The translations under genes and the position numbers were made by a program. Below the pieces are notes generated by a model. That model ran no database searches and was not told where the DNA came from. It saw only the letters and a program-made list of their open reading frames with translations. This document shows, piece by piece, positions 1 through 12,419 of a stretch of DNA of 64,000 nt. Positions within the stretch are counted from its first letter, which is position 1. Each line of letters opens with the position of its first letter. Source of the stretch: Brachycybe producta. Lineage: Eukaryota; Arthropoda; Diplopoda; Playtdesmida; Andrognathidae. The stretch lies in assembly GCA_036925085.1 (NCBI GenBank), contig JAUPFP010000002.1, positions 5,522,780-5,586,779 on the forward strand, written 5' to 3'.

Positions 1-837
1 ATTTGCTGCTTTTACAGCCACAACTGCTGTTGTTGCTACTGTTGCTTTTCTTGTTACTGCTGCTGCTGCTGCTGTTTTTAGTATTGACATTTCTGTCTTT
101 CCTCTATCCTTATTCTGAAGTTCAAGCTGAAAGAAAGCTAAAGAGAGTAAAATTTTAACACAAGAACTAAAAAAAAAACATCTTTCTCTTTTCTATCTCT
201 ATCTCACTCTTCTTGTGTCTGGTGCAAATGTTACTTTACTTGTAATATTCTTGGTTGAATCCTTTTTGGATATTTAGTGTCTTATGGATTGTGAGATCTA
301 AGCTTAAAGCTAAGCTGAGTTTGCACAGCAGAAGTAAACCCATTTCTTTTTTTCTTATCCAAGTTCTTTGCTCTTCTTTTTTTTTTTGTTGCCTTCTTTA
401 CTCAGGAGCTCATTTTTGCTTCACATCTTTTTCCTCATTTTTCCCCCCCTCTCTTTCTCTGCAAAGTCTGCAATATCACCTGAGAAATATTACAATCTTT
501 TTTTGTGTGTGTGTGTTCAAAAAAGCACCTTTGCATTATTGATGGCACTTTTCTGACACACTCTACTGCGCATGCGTTGTTGTCATAGCAACTTTATTTC
601 TATAATATTTTTTTTGTTGTTGTTGTTGATTGCTTTTCATCTAATGCTCCAATTAGAAAGCAACTTTTACAGTATATTTTTGCGCGCCACCTATGTTATG
701 ATATATAACTATGAGAGAATATATATACTTTTATATTTTGTTTTACTTTTCTCTCATTGACACATCATTATTTGATTGCAAATCGACTGTCAACATTTTG
801 TTGATATTGATGTTGTTTGTTGTTGTTTGTTGTTGTT

Positions 838-839
838 GT

Positions 840-870
<31 letters not shown>
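838..870 (+). repeat. (GAT)n microsatellite
   Basis: About eleven consecutive GAT triplets, directly after a GTT-rich run. Simple sequence repeat with no coding context. Confidence 0.9.
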
Positions 871-1397
871 AGTGATGACTCTGATGAGAAATGAAATATG
901 GTCAATGATATTTTTTAGCATAAAGATTTTTTAAAGATTTTTTTTTTGCTAATGACATGATGGTGCAATCAACTGTACTTAGAAACTACTTGACAGTTTG
1001 CATTTTCGTCATATGGTTCTCAAGAGGCTAATTAATTTTAATTAAAACTCATTTGCATAATCTTCATCGTTATTTTTATGAGTTATAAAAAAAGATTGAC
1101 AATTGTTATCAATTTTTTTTAATTAACTTTACCAGTCTACCTACAAATTAAAAATTGTTATACAGTATTAATTCTTTATTGACTCGTTTTTATTGTTAAC
1201 TATTTAAAAGAAATTGAAATTATGTTAGAGACTAGAAGGAATATTTTTTTAAATAACTTTTTATGGCAATTTGAAAAGGAACAAATTTAAATAACTCTTT
1301 AAGTTTAAAAAAAAAAAAAAATTTTCAAATAATCTTGAAAAGTTTATTTTTTAAAGATATCAATGTGAAAGTACTTTTGTTTAATTATTTTACTCTT

Positions 1398-1460
1398 CTA
1401 GTTTCTAAGACACTTTTAATTTCTTTGTAACAAAAGAAATCAAAAGTGTCTTAGAAACTA
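1398..1460. repeat. Near-perfect hairpin, partial foldback element
   Basis: Two arms of about 27 bases around a short loop (TGTAAC). The arm sequence (TTTCTAAGACACTTTT) is the same phrase found inside many copies of the dominant foldback family in this window, so it is read as a remnant of that family. Confidence 0.75.
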
Positions 1461-1528
1461 AAAAAAAAGCTGAAGCCATGAAATTTCTATTTTTGTTTTC
1501 TTTCCAACCTTTTCAAATAAGTTTTTCT

Positions 1529-1883
1529 TTAAGATGGTTTTACACACAAAGTCTGGTTGTTCTGTTTTTAAGGAGAAAAAAAGAAGAGAAATTCAAATTG
1601 TTTTAAAAACTAGAAGGGTATTTAAATCACTTCAGGATATACAGTGTATTCATGTTTATATTTTTTCAAATTAAGCTACTTTGTTAGTTTGAAAATAAAC
1701 TTAAAGCAGATGATATTATTTAATTATTTGTCTATGAAACGTTTATCCACTTGACAATGTTACTAATAGAGTCAGCTGCCTTTCTAGTTTCTAACACGTT
1801 TTCAATTTCTCTTTAATGTTTCACTTGAAATGGAGAAAATAACCAGAGGAGTTCGAAAATCAGCTGTTCACAAAACTTCTTAA
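1529..1883. mobile_element. TTAA-flanked foldback MITE, family F1 copy
   Basis: Non-autonomous DNA element of the most frequent family here. It starts TTAAGATGG and ends with the complementary AACTTCTTAA, and inside carries the family phrases CTAGAAGGGTA, AATCACTT and their reverse complement CTAGTTTCTAACACG. There is no open frame. Ends in TTAA fit a piggyBac- or Kolobok-type target site; no transposase is present in the window to decide. Confidence 0.7.
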
Positions 1884-1965
1884 AGTAAATATTTTTTTTT
1901 TGGCCTGTCAAAATATGTAGATTGGAAAACGTTGTTATTTTTATTGTGTAATATAACAATAGAGT

Positions 1966-1969
<4 letters not shown>

Positions 1970-2027
<58 letters not shown>
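1970..2027 (+). repeat. (GA)n microsatellite
   Basis: Uninterrupted GA dinucleotide run of about 58 bases. The opposite strand reads as a poly Leu-Ser frame, which I reject as coding. Confidence 0.95.
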
Positions 2028-2030
<3 letters not shown>

Positions 2031-2447
2031 GACCCTTAGGAATTTGAAAGTAGAACAATGAAAAGCATTGAGCATCATTGACAGCTGGTGCTTGATGTTT
2101 TGCGGTGAAACCAATGACGAAAAGCGGCCCCACGTCGAAATTTAACACTTGTCAAAGCGGTTAAGAGTAAAACTCCATCCGAAATTATCTTTAGAGACTC
2201 GAGAACTATTTTCTACACATGTTACCTTGAAACCACTAGAGAAATTTGCAATGAAATCCACGTCAATATGCAAATTTCTTAAAGGTATTAACTAATTGAG
2301 ATTGGATTTTTCTATATTGCAATCATTATTTTTCAAAAGAAAATAAAAAAACAAGACAGAAAGAAGAAAACGTCAATATGATGATGCTTCAGTAAGTAGA
2401 TGAGGATGATGGGACCGAGGAAGAGAAGACGAGGAGGAGGAGGTGGG

Positions 2448-2582
2448 CTAGTTTTGAGTAGATATGTTTGGTGCCTGGTTGGTTGTCATGGCAACCATTA
2501 GGTATTCAATCTCGTTTCGAAACTCAGCTAAGACTAACTTCTTCTCTTTTTCTATGTTGTCGCACTGAGACGAAATTTCATG
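2448..2582 (-). CDS. Possible terminal coding exon, unrecognised
   Basis: On the minus strand a pyrimidine-rich stretch ending TTCATATTCTCAG is followed by an open frame of 44 codons beginning HEISSQCDNIEKEKKLVLAEF and ending NISTQN before a TAG. The segment is less repetitive than its surroundings and charged in a helix-like way (EKEKKLVLAEFRNEIEYL). The pyrimidine tract plus AG would make it a last exon. I find no partner exon or clear poly(A) signal, so it may be chance. The family is not recognised. Confidence 0.2.
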   Translation of the reverse strand, partial: HEISSQCDNIEKEKKLVLAEFRNEIEYLMVAMTTNQAPNISTQN

Positions 2583-3076
2583 CTGAGAATATGAAAGAAG
2601 TTGTTGTAAAAGCAAAAGAAAAGAAATGATCACAATGACAGAAAATACATGTACATTTGAAATGCAAACCAAAAAATAAGAACATGTTGTTATTTTTTGT
2701 CATTGCAAATTTGCGGTTTATGTATAATGACGTCATCAAGTTGGTACCTAAATAGGTTATAGAATTTAAATGAAAAGAATAAAAGGCATGTTGTTATTTT
2801 ATCAATGAAAAGGTGGTGGCATATCAGTAAAAAAAAAAGGGACAGCTTGGGCAAATGCTAGAAGAGCCGGTATACAATTGGGCCAGTTGTTCTTTTTTTT
2901 TCAAAAAATTATTGCTTATCCAGTATACATTGCCAGGGCCATAATATTTCCCTGGCACGCCTCTGAATAAAATGCATAATGACACTTACAACTCTTTTTG
3001 GTTGCACTTAGGCTTGCCACTTGGGAGGACAGTCCTCCAAGCAATTCAATGTTTCACTGTATTTAATTTTTCTGGG

Positions 3077-3193
3077 TGCACACTTTTCAGTGTCCAGGGC
3101 ACACTTTACAGTGTACAACTGCACACTTTTCAGTGTACAAGTGCACACTTTTCAGTGTACAAGTGCACACTTTGAAATTGCAAGTGCACACTC
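3077..3193 (+). repeat. Minisatellite, about 22-bp unit
   Basis: Five or so copies of a unit resembling TGCACACTTTTCAGTGTACAA. The unit itself is close to an inverted repeat (GTGCACAC with AGTGTACA), so the array can fold on itself. Copies near the right end are nearly identical, indicating recent unequal exchange. Confidence 0.85.
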
Positions 3194-3593
3194 TGTCTCC
3201 AAATGCTTACTAAAATAAGTCCTTACCAGTTACCAGTTCATAGTTCGAATCATTTGGGTAATTTACAATAGGTACTGATAAACTGTTTTCAAACTGCTTC
3301 TGACAAGTAGGATGTCTTATGACTATCTGATTTTTGAACTCTTTGTTATTCTTCATTTGACGGCTAACAATAAAAAGAAATTGAAAGTTTATTAGAAACT
3401 AGAACGGTAGCTGAATCAGTCAATAATATTTTTACATTGATGTCTTTCAAATTAAACTTCTTATAGATGAACATTTAAAAAAAAAATATTGTCAGCTTCA
3501 AGTTGGGTTATTTTCAAACTACCACAAAAAAAAAAGATTTCAAGATGAAAGTACCCCAAACGACTCTTCTAGAAAGACTGTAGAACCTTTTCT

Positions 3594-3720
3594 GATGTCA
3601 TTACAGACAGAAAATAATATTGTCATATATGTCAGTAAATAGTCATATCTAGCTCCCATAACCTTTTGAAAATTGCAAAATCAAATTACAAAATATTATT
3701 ATGAGAATTTATGACAAATA
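3594..3720. mobile_element. Fragment of repeat family shared with 61132-61356
   Basis: Stretch matching the element at 61 kb along most of its length: both contain CATTACAGA, AGAAAAT, ATTGTCATAT, CATATCTAGCT, AATTGCAAAA or a variant, and AAATTACAAAATAT. The 61-kb copy has inverted GAGG...CATTAC ends; this copy lacks clear ends. Non-coding DNA transposon relic. Confidence 0.6.
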
Positions 3721-4797
3721 TTGATCCTGAAAAACAGAATAACGGAGAGAGTTCGAGGGGCATATGCCCCTTTACCCTTGGAAACCTCCTTAATTATTTA
3801 CGAATTTGATTCTATAAATATATTAAAGTATATTTCTTTACAAACAAAGTTTCTTTTAAAAATAATTTTGAATCTTTTGTTATTGTTACTTTTTTCTATA
3901 ACTTAAATTATTTAAAATATATTTTGCATGTGAAAATGTGTCTCAAAAGATAGAGATGGGAATTTAGAAAAACATTAAGAAAATAAGGTTCTTCTTTTGT
4001 ACCAAAAGAAAAAAAGGATGAGATTCCACCTAAAAATAGCAACAAAGTCATAAAAGTAGCAATTTATATTTATTTTGCTTGCTTTACTGATTACTTATTA
4101 ATTTATGATCCTCTAATACTGACAACTTAGAAAGGCAACACCAACAATGTTTGAGATGTTCGGTTCTAGTTAGAGAGTTCACTTTAAATTGAATAATTCA
4201 TGGCTACCAGAAAACTGAAGCTCAAATTCAGTTATTTTTTTCCCCTTTAAGCCAAGTTATATTCTCTGTTTTTAATTTTTGCAGAATTTCTGAACAGATT
4301 GTTTTATTTTTTATTCAATTTACAGAACTATTAAACCTGTCGTGCAACTTGCACGAAAGACTACTATAGAGAATATATAGCATTCCTTGGTACACAAGTA
4401 AAAGGAGGTAAGATTTTGAAGCAATTAAATGCACAAACGTGCGGTGCCGCTATTACGGTCTGGAATACTTAGATGGGGCCACTGCACACATACTTCTGTC
4501 GAAGCTGCGACACAGCACTTCCATCTTGGTGTGCTTCTTGTACATGTGTGGCCGGAGTGTCCAAACCTGAACTGAACATGCTTGCAACGTGTTCTCAGTT
4601 GGTAACCACATGATCGATGTTTGTTAAAATGTTCGCCGAGACGTCCAAACTACTCCTTGCCCGAACAAAAACATTTTTTGATGTGACTGACAAAAAACTG
4701 GTGGATCAGCCCCGAACAGAACACTGAACAAAATTTGTTACAGAGAAATGTTCGGGGTAACCGTTCACACCGTTTGCGAGTATGTTACGCCATGTGG

Positions 4798-5098
4798 TTT
4801 AAGGTGTAAACGACTCTTGAACTCTTGATTCTTCTGTTTATCTTGTGAAAAATGAAGAGGAACTTCAATGTGTTTTAGAAACTAGAAGGGTAGCTCAATC
4901 ACTTAAAAGAGTATTTTCACATTGAAATCTTCTAAAATAAACTTTTTATTTTGAAAGATATCAACGTGAAAATACTCTTTAAGTGATTGATCTCCATTTC
5001 TAGTTTCTAAAACAGTTTCTAGTTTCACTTTATTTTTCTCCTGAAAGACAGAATAATCAAGACTTTGAAAATCGTCTACTCATAAACCATCATCTTAA
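4798..5098. mobile_element. TTAA-flanked foldback MITE, family F1 copy
   Basis: One of the cleanest copies. The left end TTAAGGTGTAAACG and right end CCATCATCTTAA sit outside long complementary arms: TAGAAGGGTAGCTCAATCAC on the left pairs with GTGATTGATCTCC near the centre right, and AAAAGAGTATTTTCAC pairs with GTGAAAATACTCTTT. Length about 300 bp, no coding capacity. Confidence 0.8.
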
Positions 5099-7462
5099 AT
5101 AAAAACAAAAAAACAATCCCGATTTTGCTTCCACTCTTGGTTAATTCGTTTGATCCAGACTTTCCAGACACTTTGTTTATTGTTTATACTTTTAAAAAGC
5201 CGGTTTCTTTTGAGAACTTGTTTGTTTAGTTTATGTTTACAAACAAAATTATTTCTAGCGTTTAAAGTAGATACAAAAAACAAACAAATTGAAACTGGTA
5301 TTAAAGGGATATTGTTGAACATTAGAACTTTGTAATTTCAGTTGAAGCCATTCTAAAAATAAGCAAATCAAAAATGGGACGATTAAAATAACTTGTGTTT
5401 CATTTAAAAGCAACATTTAATAAGACATTGAAAATGTTTCAACTTTTATGAAACAACAAGAGCAACAAGCATATGTTGCTCTTAAGTTGCTGAATTGTTG
5501 CTACACGTAGCATCCACTTAAAAAGGGTAGCTTATTCCTTTACAGATATTATCATGTTTAATATCTTTCAAAATAAACTTTTTATAGACAAAAAAAAATA
5601 TAAAATATCGTCTAGTTAAAGTTGCATCATTAAATATAATTCTGCGTGATTAGAATTGTTTAAAATAAAATTGAAATAATTTCAGCTTTTTTTTCTTGCC
5701 TGTTTTCTAAGGCTTGCAAACTAAGCGGCAAAGCAGCCTGAGAAGTTTTCAGGCTTCAGGTTTTTTCCTTCGCCAGAGCATTAAGCTATAGCTTTGAAAC
5801 TCCCCAGCTCCTTCTCCTAATTTCAGGGTGACCTGAATTTGTTCTCGGCTGAGAAAAGGCTTGTGTGCTTAGTGCCCACCACCGTTTCTGTTTTATTCGC
5901 CCATCTTGATCAATGACAGTCAGTGTAAGCACATATTGAAAGGGCCACTTCTGTAGGTGATAATGACATGGTGAAAGCCATAAGGATGGAGAGAAACTGA
6001 GAAATAGGGTGTGGACACGGAACAATGTTTCGGGTGCATCAGTTGCGATTCTGCCCCGCAACACTATCAGAGCAGCTCCACAACATTGTATCGCAACAAA
6101 GAATCCTGGTGTGTACTAGGCTTTAAAAGAAAAAAGACAAAATTAGATAAAAATTTTGTTTTCAGTTGGCTTTTTTTCTGTATGTGAGACCCTGGTTCCT
6201 AAGTTAGCTTATATATTAAAGTTTTAAAATGAGGTATATGGATCTTTTTTTCTTTTGAAAGATGTTTTCATCATCTAATAAGAAAAATACACTTGTAGTG
6301 TATTTATTAGCCTTATATATATTCTGAGAGCCACTCAAACTTAACGTTGAAATTGCTTTTTTGTTGTTGTTTTCATTGACTACAAACAAACGGCTTGCTG
6401 TTAAATAATTCTATTAGTTTTGCCTGCATGATTTCTAAACGAAATGGAAACGTTACCGAATTTCAACCATAATGTCTAAAACTATCAAGAGTTTCGCTGT
6501 ACACAGAATGGAAGACGACTGCGGATGTGTTTTGCGTACAAATTACAATTTCTTTTTTTTTTACAATTTCATTGTGGTAAATTGACCGTAAAAATAAGAA
6601 CAGGACTCAATGCAAAGACATTGCGTTGCGTAGTAGATAACACCCAGAAGAAAAAGAAAACGAAGATGAAAAACATCGCTAAAAAGCAATTTTTAAAGGA
6701 TAATTTCAAGATTTGTTTTAAAAACAAATTTATAATTATTTTTTTTTTTGTCTTTTTTGACGATATCTTTTAAAATAAACTTTTTAACGGCCATTATAAA
6801 GAGAAGCAAACATGATTTTCTTTAAAGATCTTCATTTTTATGTTTAAAATTGTTATTTAAATTATATTTAAATTCAAAAATGTGTTTGAAACTTGAAGTT
6901 ATAGTAAAAGAATGTGCTTAGGATATTTTCCTGAGAAATCGTTAAAAATAAACTATTTATGGGCTGTTTTAGAAAATAAGATGCCCACGGGATTGTTTTT
7001 ATGAAGAGAGGGGTGCGAGTGTCAAAAGAGTACATATTTGAAAATGACTATATATTATTGGACCCCGAATTTAGCCTCAAAATATGCCAAATTCTTGGCC
7101 ACTAACGTTTATATAAATGGGTAGGGAGTTCCCATAAAAAGTAAATTTTATTTTTCCACTGATGTATTCAGGGTGAAAATGCACTAAAATTCAGTGGAAT
7201 TGTTGGACATATTTTTCTTAAAGCTTTGAAAAACGTAAAAACTTTTCAAATTCCTAAAAGCTAGTGCAGCGAGAGAAAAACATAACAGCATTTCAATTCA
7301 CTTTCAATTCACTTAGAGCAATTGAGCCATAAATAGCTGCAACTGACGCTCTAATATACTAATTAGTATTATAATTAGCATCCTAGTTATTTTATTAAAA
7401 GAGTAAAATACGAAAAAGAACTATAATAATAATAATGCTATTTGTTTAGTAGAATCAACATG
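5099..7462. other. Intergenic, AT-rich with unresolved repeats
   Basis: No exon supported. A moderately GC-richer patch at 5700-6120 gives a 92-codon minus-strand frame, but it has no family resemblance and lies between AT-rich repeats. ATTTCTAGTTT- and TTTAAAATAAAC-type phrases near 5520-5640 and 6760-6850 look like decayed foldback copies. Confidence 0.5.
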
Positions 7463-8019
7463 TAGGGTTAACATTACCGGTGACTTTATAGCATTACCAG
7501 TTTTTCGGCAATTGCAGCGTTACCGAAACCGGTAATACCGGTAAATTTCTGTAATAAAAGCTTAAAAATGTCTATTCCATTTAAACAAAACACATAATCC
7601 ATAAAGGAACACAAAATAAAGCATTTATTGTTTATCTTACTATCTGTTCTCCTGTTTTATTCACTATTTTTAGATATACCGTTATTTTCTACCTGAGAGC
7701 GGTGGCCGTGTGTGTCAGACAGCACATTTTTTGGGGTTTTTTTTTGTTCACCATCGATTGCTAACCACTGTTGAGCAGTTTGTTATATTCTCTCCATTTC
7801 TCTTGGTGAATTTGCATACACAAGGCACACACACACAGCGCTATCGACAATATATTGTATCTTATATGTGAAATTTTAATTTCAAACTCAGTGGTTCTTA
7901 AATATTGGTCAATTCTTTTAATCTAAATTAATATAAAACTTTTTACTGAAAAACCAGTATTGAAAGGTCAATTTACCAGTTATACCGGGGTAACGATAAA
8001 ACCGGTAATGAAAACCCTA
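7463..8019. mobile_element. Non-autonomous element with TAGGGTT/AACCCTA ends
   Basis: The left end TAGGGTTAACATTACCGGTG and right end ACCGGTAATGAAAACCCTA are inverted to one another, 557 bp apart. ACCGGTAA motifs recur within both ends. The interior is AT-rich with no ORF. Flanking bases share only about five of eight positions, so the target duplication is not clear and the superfamily is left open. Confidence 0.65.
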
Positions 8020-9497
8020 GATACATGTAGGAGTGGATACTTCAGTGCCAGGAGGGGCGTGCAGGATTGTTTCATGGGGGGGGGGCGAGTGGCAAACTAG
8101 ATTTAAATATAAGTACATAAGGAAGAAATTAGCCTCTTAATTTGGGTCCAGATTGCTCGTGCTCGTGCTTGTACTCATGCTCGGGGTTGTTCCCTTGTTA
8201 ACTTGTCGGGCTCGGGCTCTTGTCGTCTGAGGATTGAGAGTTCAGTTACTCAAGAGGGTTTGAGTCGTGCGAATCCGATGAGCAACGACAAACAGCGAGT
8301 AAACTAAACAGTGCTCCTCCTCGTCTAATGACTTGAAAGTCTTTACGAGCACTTTTTCTAACTAAGACGACGCCAAGGGCTAGAAGAGACTAGAGGCTAG
8401 AAGTAACGTAAAGATACTAAAATAAAGAATTAAACGAGCGGTTTAAATAGCATAAATCATATGTATTTTGAAGCGAAAAAAAATAATTTATAAATGGTAA
8501 AGAATTTATTTAAATTTAAATAGTTTATTTCAATAAAACAGGCAGTGTTTTTCTCTAACTGCTCCATTTGGAAATTTATAATCTTTTATAATCGTCTACA
8601 ATTGCCGTATGCTTTTTTGCTAATTAACTGCTCATTTAGTTATACTTTTTTTTTGCTACCGCAAGCCTTCATAGCTGCTGCCAGACTAATTTTTCAATTC
8701 ATATCATAATAAAAAATGATCTCCACATTTTAATTTACTCTTTTAGTTTCAAAATAAATATTACATTTAAAAAAAAATTTCTCTAAAAAAGGATTCTTGG
8801 TGGGAGTTTTTTTTTTTTTTCTCTTCATGTCAAAAAATGAAATGATTACAAGGCTTTTAGTATGTGACGGTTATAATTCATGAAATTGTTGCCATGGAAA
8901 TAGCAATTCAGATGTAACACGTTGCTAAAAGATGTAATGCAATCTGATTGTCCAATTAGAGACAGAAATAAAGCGACTTTCTAAGGATATGAGATTGAGG
9001 GTCGGAGACCGGGGTTTCGAGGGGTTTGTTAAACGCCGGGGAGGTTGGAGAAGAAAAAAAAAACTGCTGTGATTTCTACATTTAATACGAGTTGTGCATA
9101 AATTTAGATTGTAAACACAACGACACAATTTAGAAGGTTTTATATTGCTGCTTTCAACATAAATAATTCAAAGTGATGGACGAATAGATATAGCTGTACT
9201 AATATAAGAAGGGTGGCCAACCAATGGCAAGTGTGCCGCTTTTATGGGGAACTTTTTTAAAAAAAAAATTGTGGGTGCGTTCAGTTACTCAGTTTTTGTA
9301 GCAATGTGTGGAGACACAAATTGAAAAATTCTCAAATTGTGCCTGCAAAAACCTCAAAAGAGCACAATTAGACCAAAAGTCCCTCCAAAAATGCTTTAAA
9401 ACCTAAACCACTTTAGTTTTAGCTGGTTCGGATGCGTCACTTATTACGTCACTCATTACAAATTACTCGAGCTGCTTCAAAAGAGCTCGGTATCTGA
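8020..9497. other. Intergenic, no gene seen
   Basis: Contains a GC-richer patch at 8150-8420 with CTCGTGCTCG-type repeats, homopolymer runs, and a short segment at about 9213-9260 (GTGGCCAACC, GTGCCGC) of the kind seen at hAT element ends. No coding signal supported. Confidence 0.5.
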
Positions 9498-9698
9498 CAG
9501 AACCGTAACTAGGGCAAGGCACCTCGAAGCTCAAGGCGCGTGGCCTAGCCAGGTTTGGTTACGCCTTCTTGCCACCCTATGCTGCTTAAAACATTGCGCC
9601 CCGTTTGCACCCCCAAAATGTGCCCTCCGATCCTTCTGCGCTCTCCCCCCCCTGCTTCCCGCAATCGCTAGGGCTGCGAGTATCTAGCTACGCCCCTG
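9498..9698. mobile_element. hAT-like fragment with CAGnnnCGTAnCTAG ends
   Basis: Starts CAGAACCGTAACTAGGG and ends CTAGCTACGCCCCTG, which are inverted with a few mismatches. The phrase CGTAGCTA is the same as in the well-bounded hAT element at 14075-14742, and the interior shares its cytosine-rich GCGCCCC phrases. No matching 8-bp duplication remains, so it is an old copy. Confidence 0.55.
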
Positions 9699-11815
9699 TT
9701 TATTATCCCCTCGGGCGCAGAAATAGTGGCGCAAAATAACTCAAATGGTTATGCGAAGGGGCGCCAGTTTTTGCTTTGAGTACAAGGTGCAGAGGGCACA
9801 GAAATAGATGTGCAAATGAACTAGAATGATAATACTTAAGGGGCGCCAGTTTTATTCTTGCCTCGGGCACAAGATTAGCTAGTTAAGGTTCTGGTTTCTG
9901 AAAACACTCTGTATGTTAGAGAATTTTTCTATTTGTTCGCCATCTCTATTTGAGTTGTATCTTTTTTAACGAATCATTTGTCATCCAATGCAGCAGCTCA
10001 TTAACCGGAATCATGTTTGTTTGTTCTCCGAGCCAATGACCAAGATTCGTATCAGTGTTTTTTTTTAGTGTGTCATTCCCGTGAGGTGTCATTGAGGTGT
10101 GGGTGGCGGAGGAGAGGGAGATGAAGAGGAGGTTGAGGTGGAAGAGGAGGAGGAGGAGGAGGAGGTGGCGGAGAGAGATGAGGTTGAGGTGGGGGAGAGA
10201 GAGGAAGTTATGATAAATCATCATCAGTCACTCTTATGTCATTTATTAAATAATCTCACTTGATATTAACATTCAAATGAAACAAAGGCTCATTATCCAA
10301 CCATGTTTAAGCAAATATGTTAAAATATTAATTTTGATGTTGATGACGTAAGAAATGTTATCAATTTTTATTTTGCTTATTTTTTTCTTCTAAATTACCA
10401 ATTTGTTTACTTTACTTTGTATATTTGAAAATAGTTTAGCCCATTGCAACTACATGTATTATTTGATTCTCATTTTTACTAGTAAATTCTACAAACAATT
10501 TAAAAAAAAAAACATTAAGGCCTGGTTCTCACGTGCGTGAAAACGCCTAATTTGCATTTCTGCTTTTCTTTGCGTTAAATTGTTTTTTTTTTTCGTATTA
10601 GACAAAATACCTGTTAAGAGATTTTTGAGTTTATAGAAGAGATTAAGAATAATGGGAGAAATAAAGAATGATGTTTTCTGAAGGGACGTGTTTCTATTTT
10701 CTGCTAAAATGTAATTCCGCAATGGCAGAATAGAAAAGATTGAAACAATTTTGGCTTTTTTTTTCTGCCTACTTTCTTCGGTCAAATATAAACAAAATGC
10801 CTGAATGTAAACTTGGCGAGAAGCAGTTGGGCGCAGCCAGAAAAGTTCGTTCTGATTGGTTATTTAGGTTTGTTGCGTGTTTTTATGCGTTTCTTATTGG
10901 TCTGATAAAAGGGTAGGGCTAACAGAATTTTTCTGGCTGCGCCCAACTGCCTATAACGTGGCGACAAAAAATCTGAAACAACGTTTAAAAGAATTTCTAA
11001 ACAGTTCTGAATTTCTTCATTCAACTTTTGGCGATACATTTTTACAGAGAACATTTTTTTTTACAACCTCCTGAAGTTAGGCAATCACTGCTAACATAAG
11101 CAAGCATACAAAATACCCTTTCACCCCTTAATATACTGTATGGAAATAAAAAATTTTAATGATCACCACATTTCTTATACATTACTTTGTATTATTTACT
11201 AAATATCAATAATAGTAGTATCATGTATTTAATAATAGGTCAGAGACTGGTCAGTATATAAATAGCCATGACGTCATTGACCATTTTGATTGACGTATAT
11301 AGACTCAAAAGGTGTACTAAGCCGCCTCCCCCCTCCATTCTTGGACACTATATAGACTCCTAGTATAACAAGTCTAGCGGTCATTGCTCCTTTACTTTTA
11401 ACTTCACCCTCCCAACCTTATGAGCCATCATATATTCATAATTGGCATCTTACGTCATTTAGATGCGAAACTCCACCTATAATCAACCCGACCTGACCTG
11501 AAGAAGAAAGAGAAGCAAAAAAGAAGAAGAAATAAAAACCATTCCAAAAGTTTTCAATTCATTTCTATGTTTTATAAATGAACCCTTTTAATAGTTTTCT
11601 CCTATCATTTGTGGGGGGGGGAGGAGAGTTTGTTATTGATTGAAAAAAAAGCTTATAGGAGTTGAGGGTTTCAATAGGTTGTTGCCTCCAGAAATAGACT
11701 TAGGCTAATATAATATTCCAATTTAGATATACAAAACACGTATATATAAAAAAAGAGAGAGAGAAAATTTGCATTAACTTCCTGAAACTCTATAGTTCAT
11801 ATAATAAAATCAACA
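9699..11815. other. Intergenic with GGA-rich purine tract
   Basis: Holds a (GGA)n-like purine tract at about 10127-10200, whose minus strand gives a Leu-rich frame ending ...GHWLGEQTNMIPVNELLHW...; I see no splice or family support for it. GGGCGCAGCCAGAAAA at about 10829 and TTTTTCTGGCTGCGCCC at about 10929 are inverted, marking a small foldback. The rest is AT-rich. Confidence 0.5.
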
Positions 11816-11942
11816 GTGTTGGGGAGTATTTTCAATACATGTATTTAAAACACTATTTAAAATACTTCTTTTGTGTTTAGTATTTGAAATATATCCATTA
11901 AATAATGTATTTGTATTTTGTATTTTGTTTTTTTTATTTATT

Positions 11943-12015
11943 TATGACGTCAGACCAAGTAACAAACCAATTAGAAATTGATGATGTTCATAAAAGGTCG
12001 GAGCAAAAGAAATTC
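11943..12015. mobile_element. Half copy of the 10-bp-TSD foldback family F2
   Basis: Carries TGACGTCAGACC, AACAAACCAATTAGAA and TTCATAAAAGGTCGGAGC in the order found in the right half of the copies at 27782, 35977 and 59365. The left half is missing. Non-coding. Confidence 0.6.
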
Positions 12016-12034
12016 TAATGCTGGGCACAATTGC

Positions 12035-12366
12035 CTGTGATAAACTGTAGTTTAATTTTGCTACTATTATCCCCTCCCCTGTCGTTTGTTCTTTTCTACT
12101 CCTTTCATTTCAATTTCAGTCACCCCCTCCCCCTTTTTTCCTCTCTCCCCCTCTACACTTTCCAACCTTTTCCCCTCTCCAATTTAATATCATGGGGTTC
12201 TTGGATGGGAAGGGTGCAACATATAGTTGATCTTGAGAGAAAAAAAAGCAGTTCATTTATTCAAATTTATATAAATTCTAATGTGTTTCAAGGTTTGTAC
12301 AGCATTATCACAGACTGATAGATAGACACCCACACCCACACACACACACAGACACAGACACACACA

Positions 12367-12419
<53 letters not shown>

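Larger units (their letters stand above)
1..1528. other. Intergenic AT-rich stretch, no gene
   Basis: I see no supported exon here; open frames are low-complexity Phe/Ser/Leu stretches read from T-rich tracts. It holds a CTG/GTT-type triplet run near the start, a GAT triplet microsatellite at about 838-870, and a strong hairpin at 1398-1460 whose arms read AGTTTCTAAGACACTTTT and its complement. The hairpin arms match the inner part of the TTAA foldback family described at 1529-1883, so this is probably an older or partial copy of it. Confidence 0.6.

Noticed and set aside
1813-2148. Minus-strand 111-codon frame with a Leu-Ser run
   Set aside because: Half of it is the (GA)n microsatellite and the rest overlaps an F1 foldback.
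5786-6064. Minus-strand 92-codon frame
   Set aside because: No recognisable domain, no splice signals and position inside repeat-like DNA.
9946-10224. Minus-strand 92-codon frame ending in a protein-like segment (GHWLGEQTNMIPVNELLHW)
   Set aside because: The first half is read from a GGA tract, no acceptor is clear between the halves, and there is no homologue I recognise.
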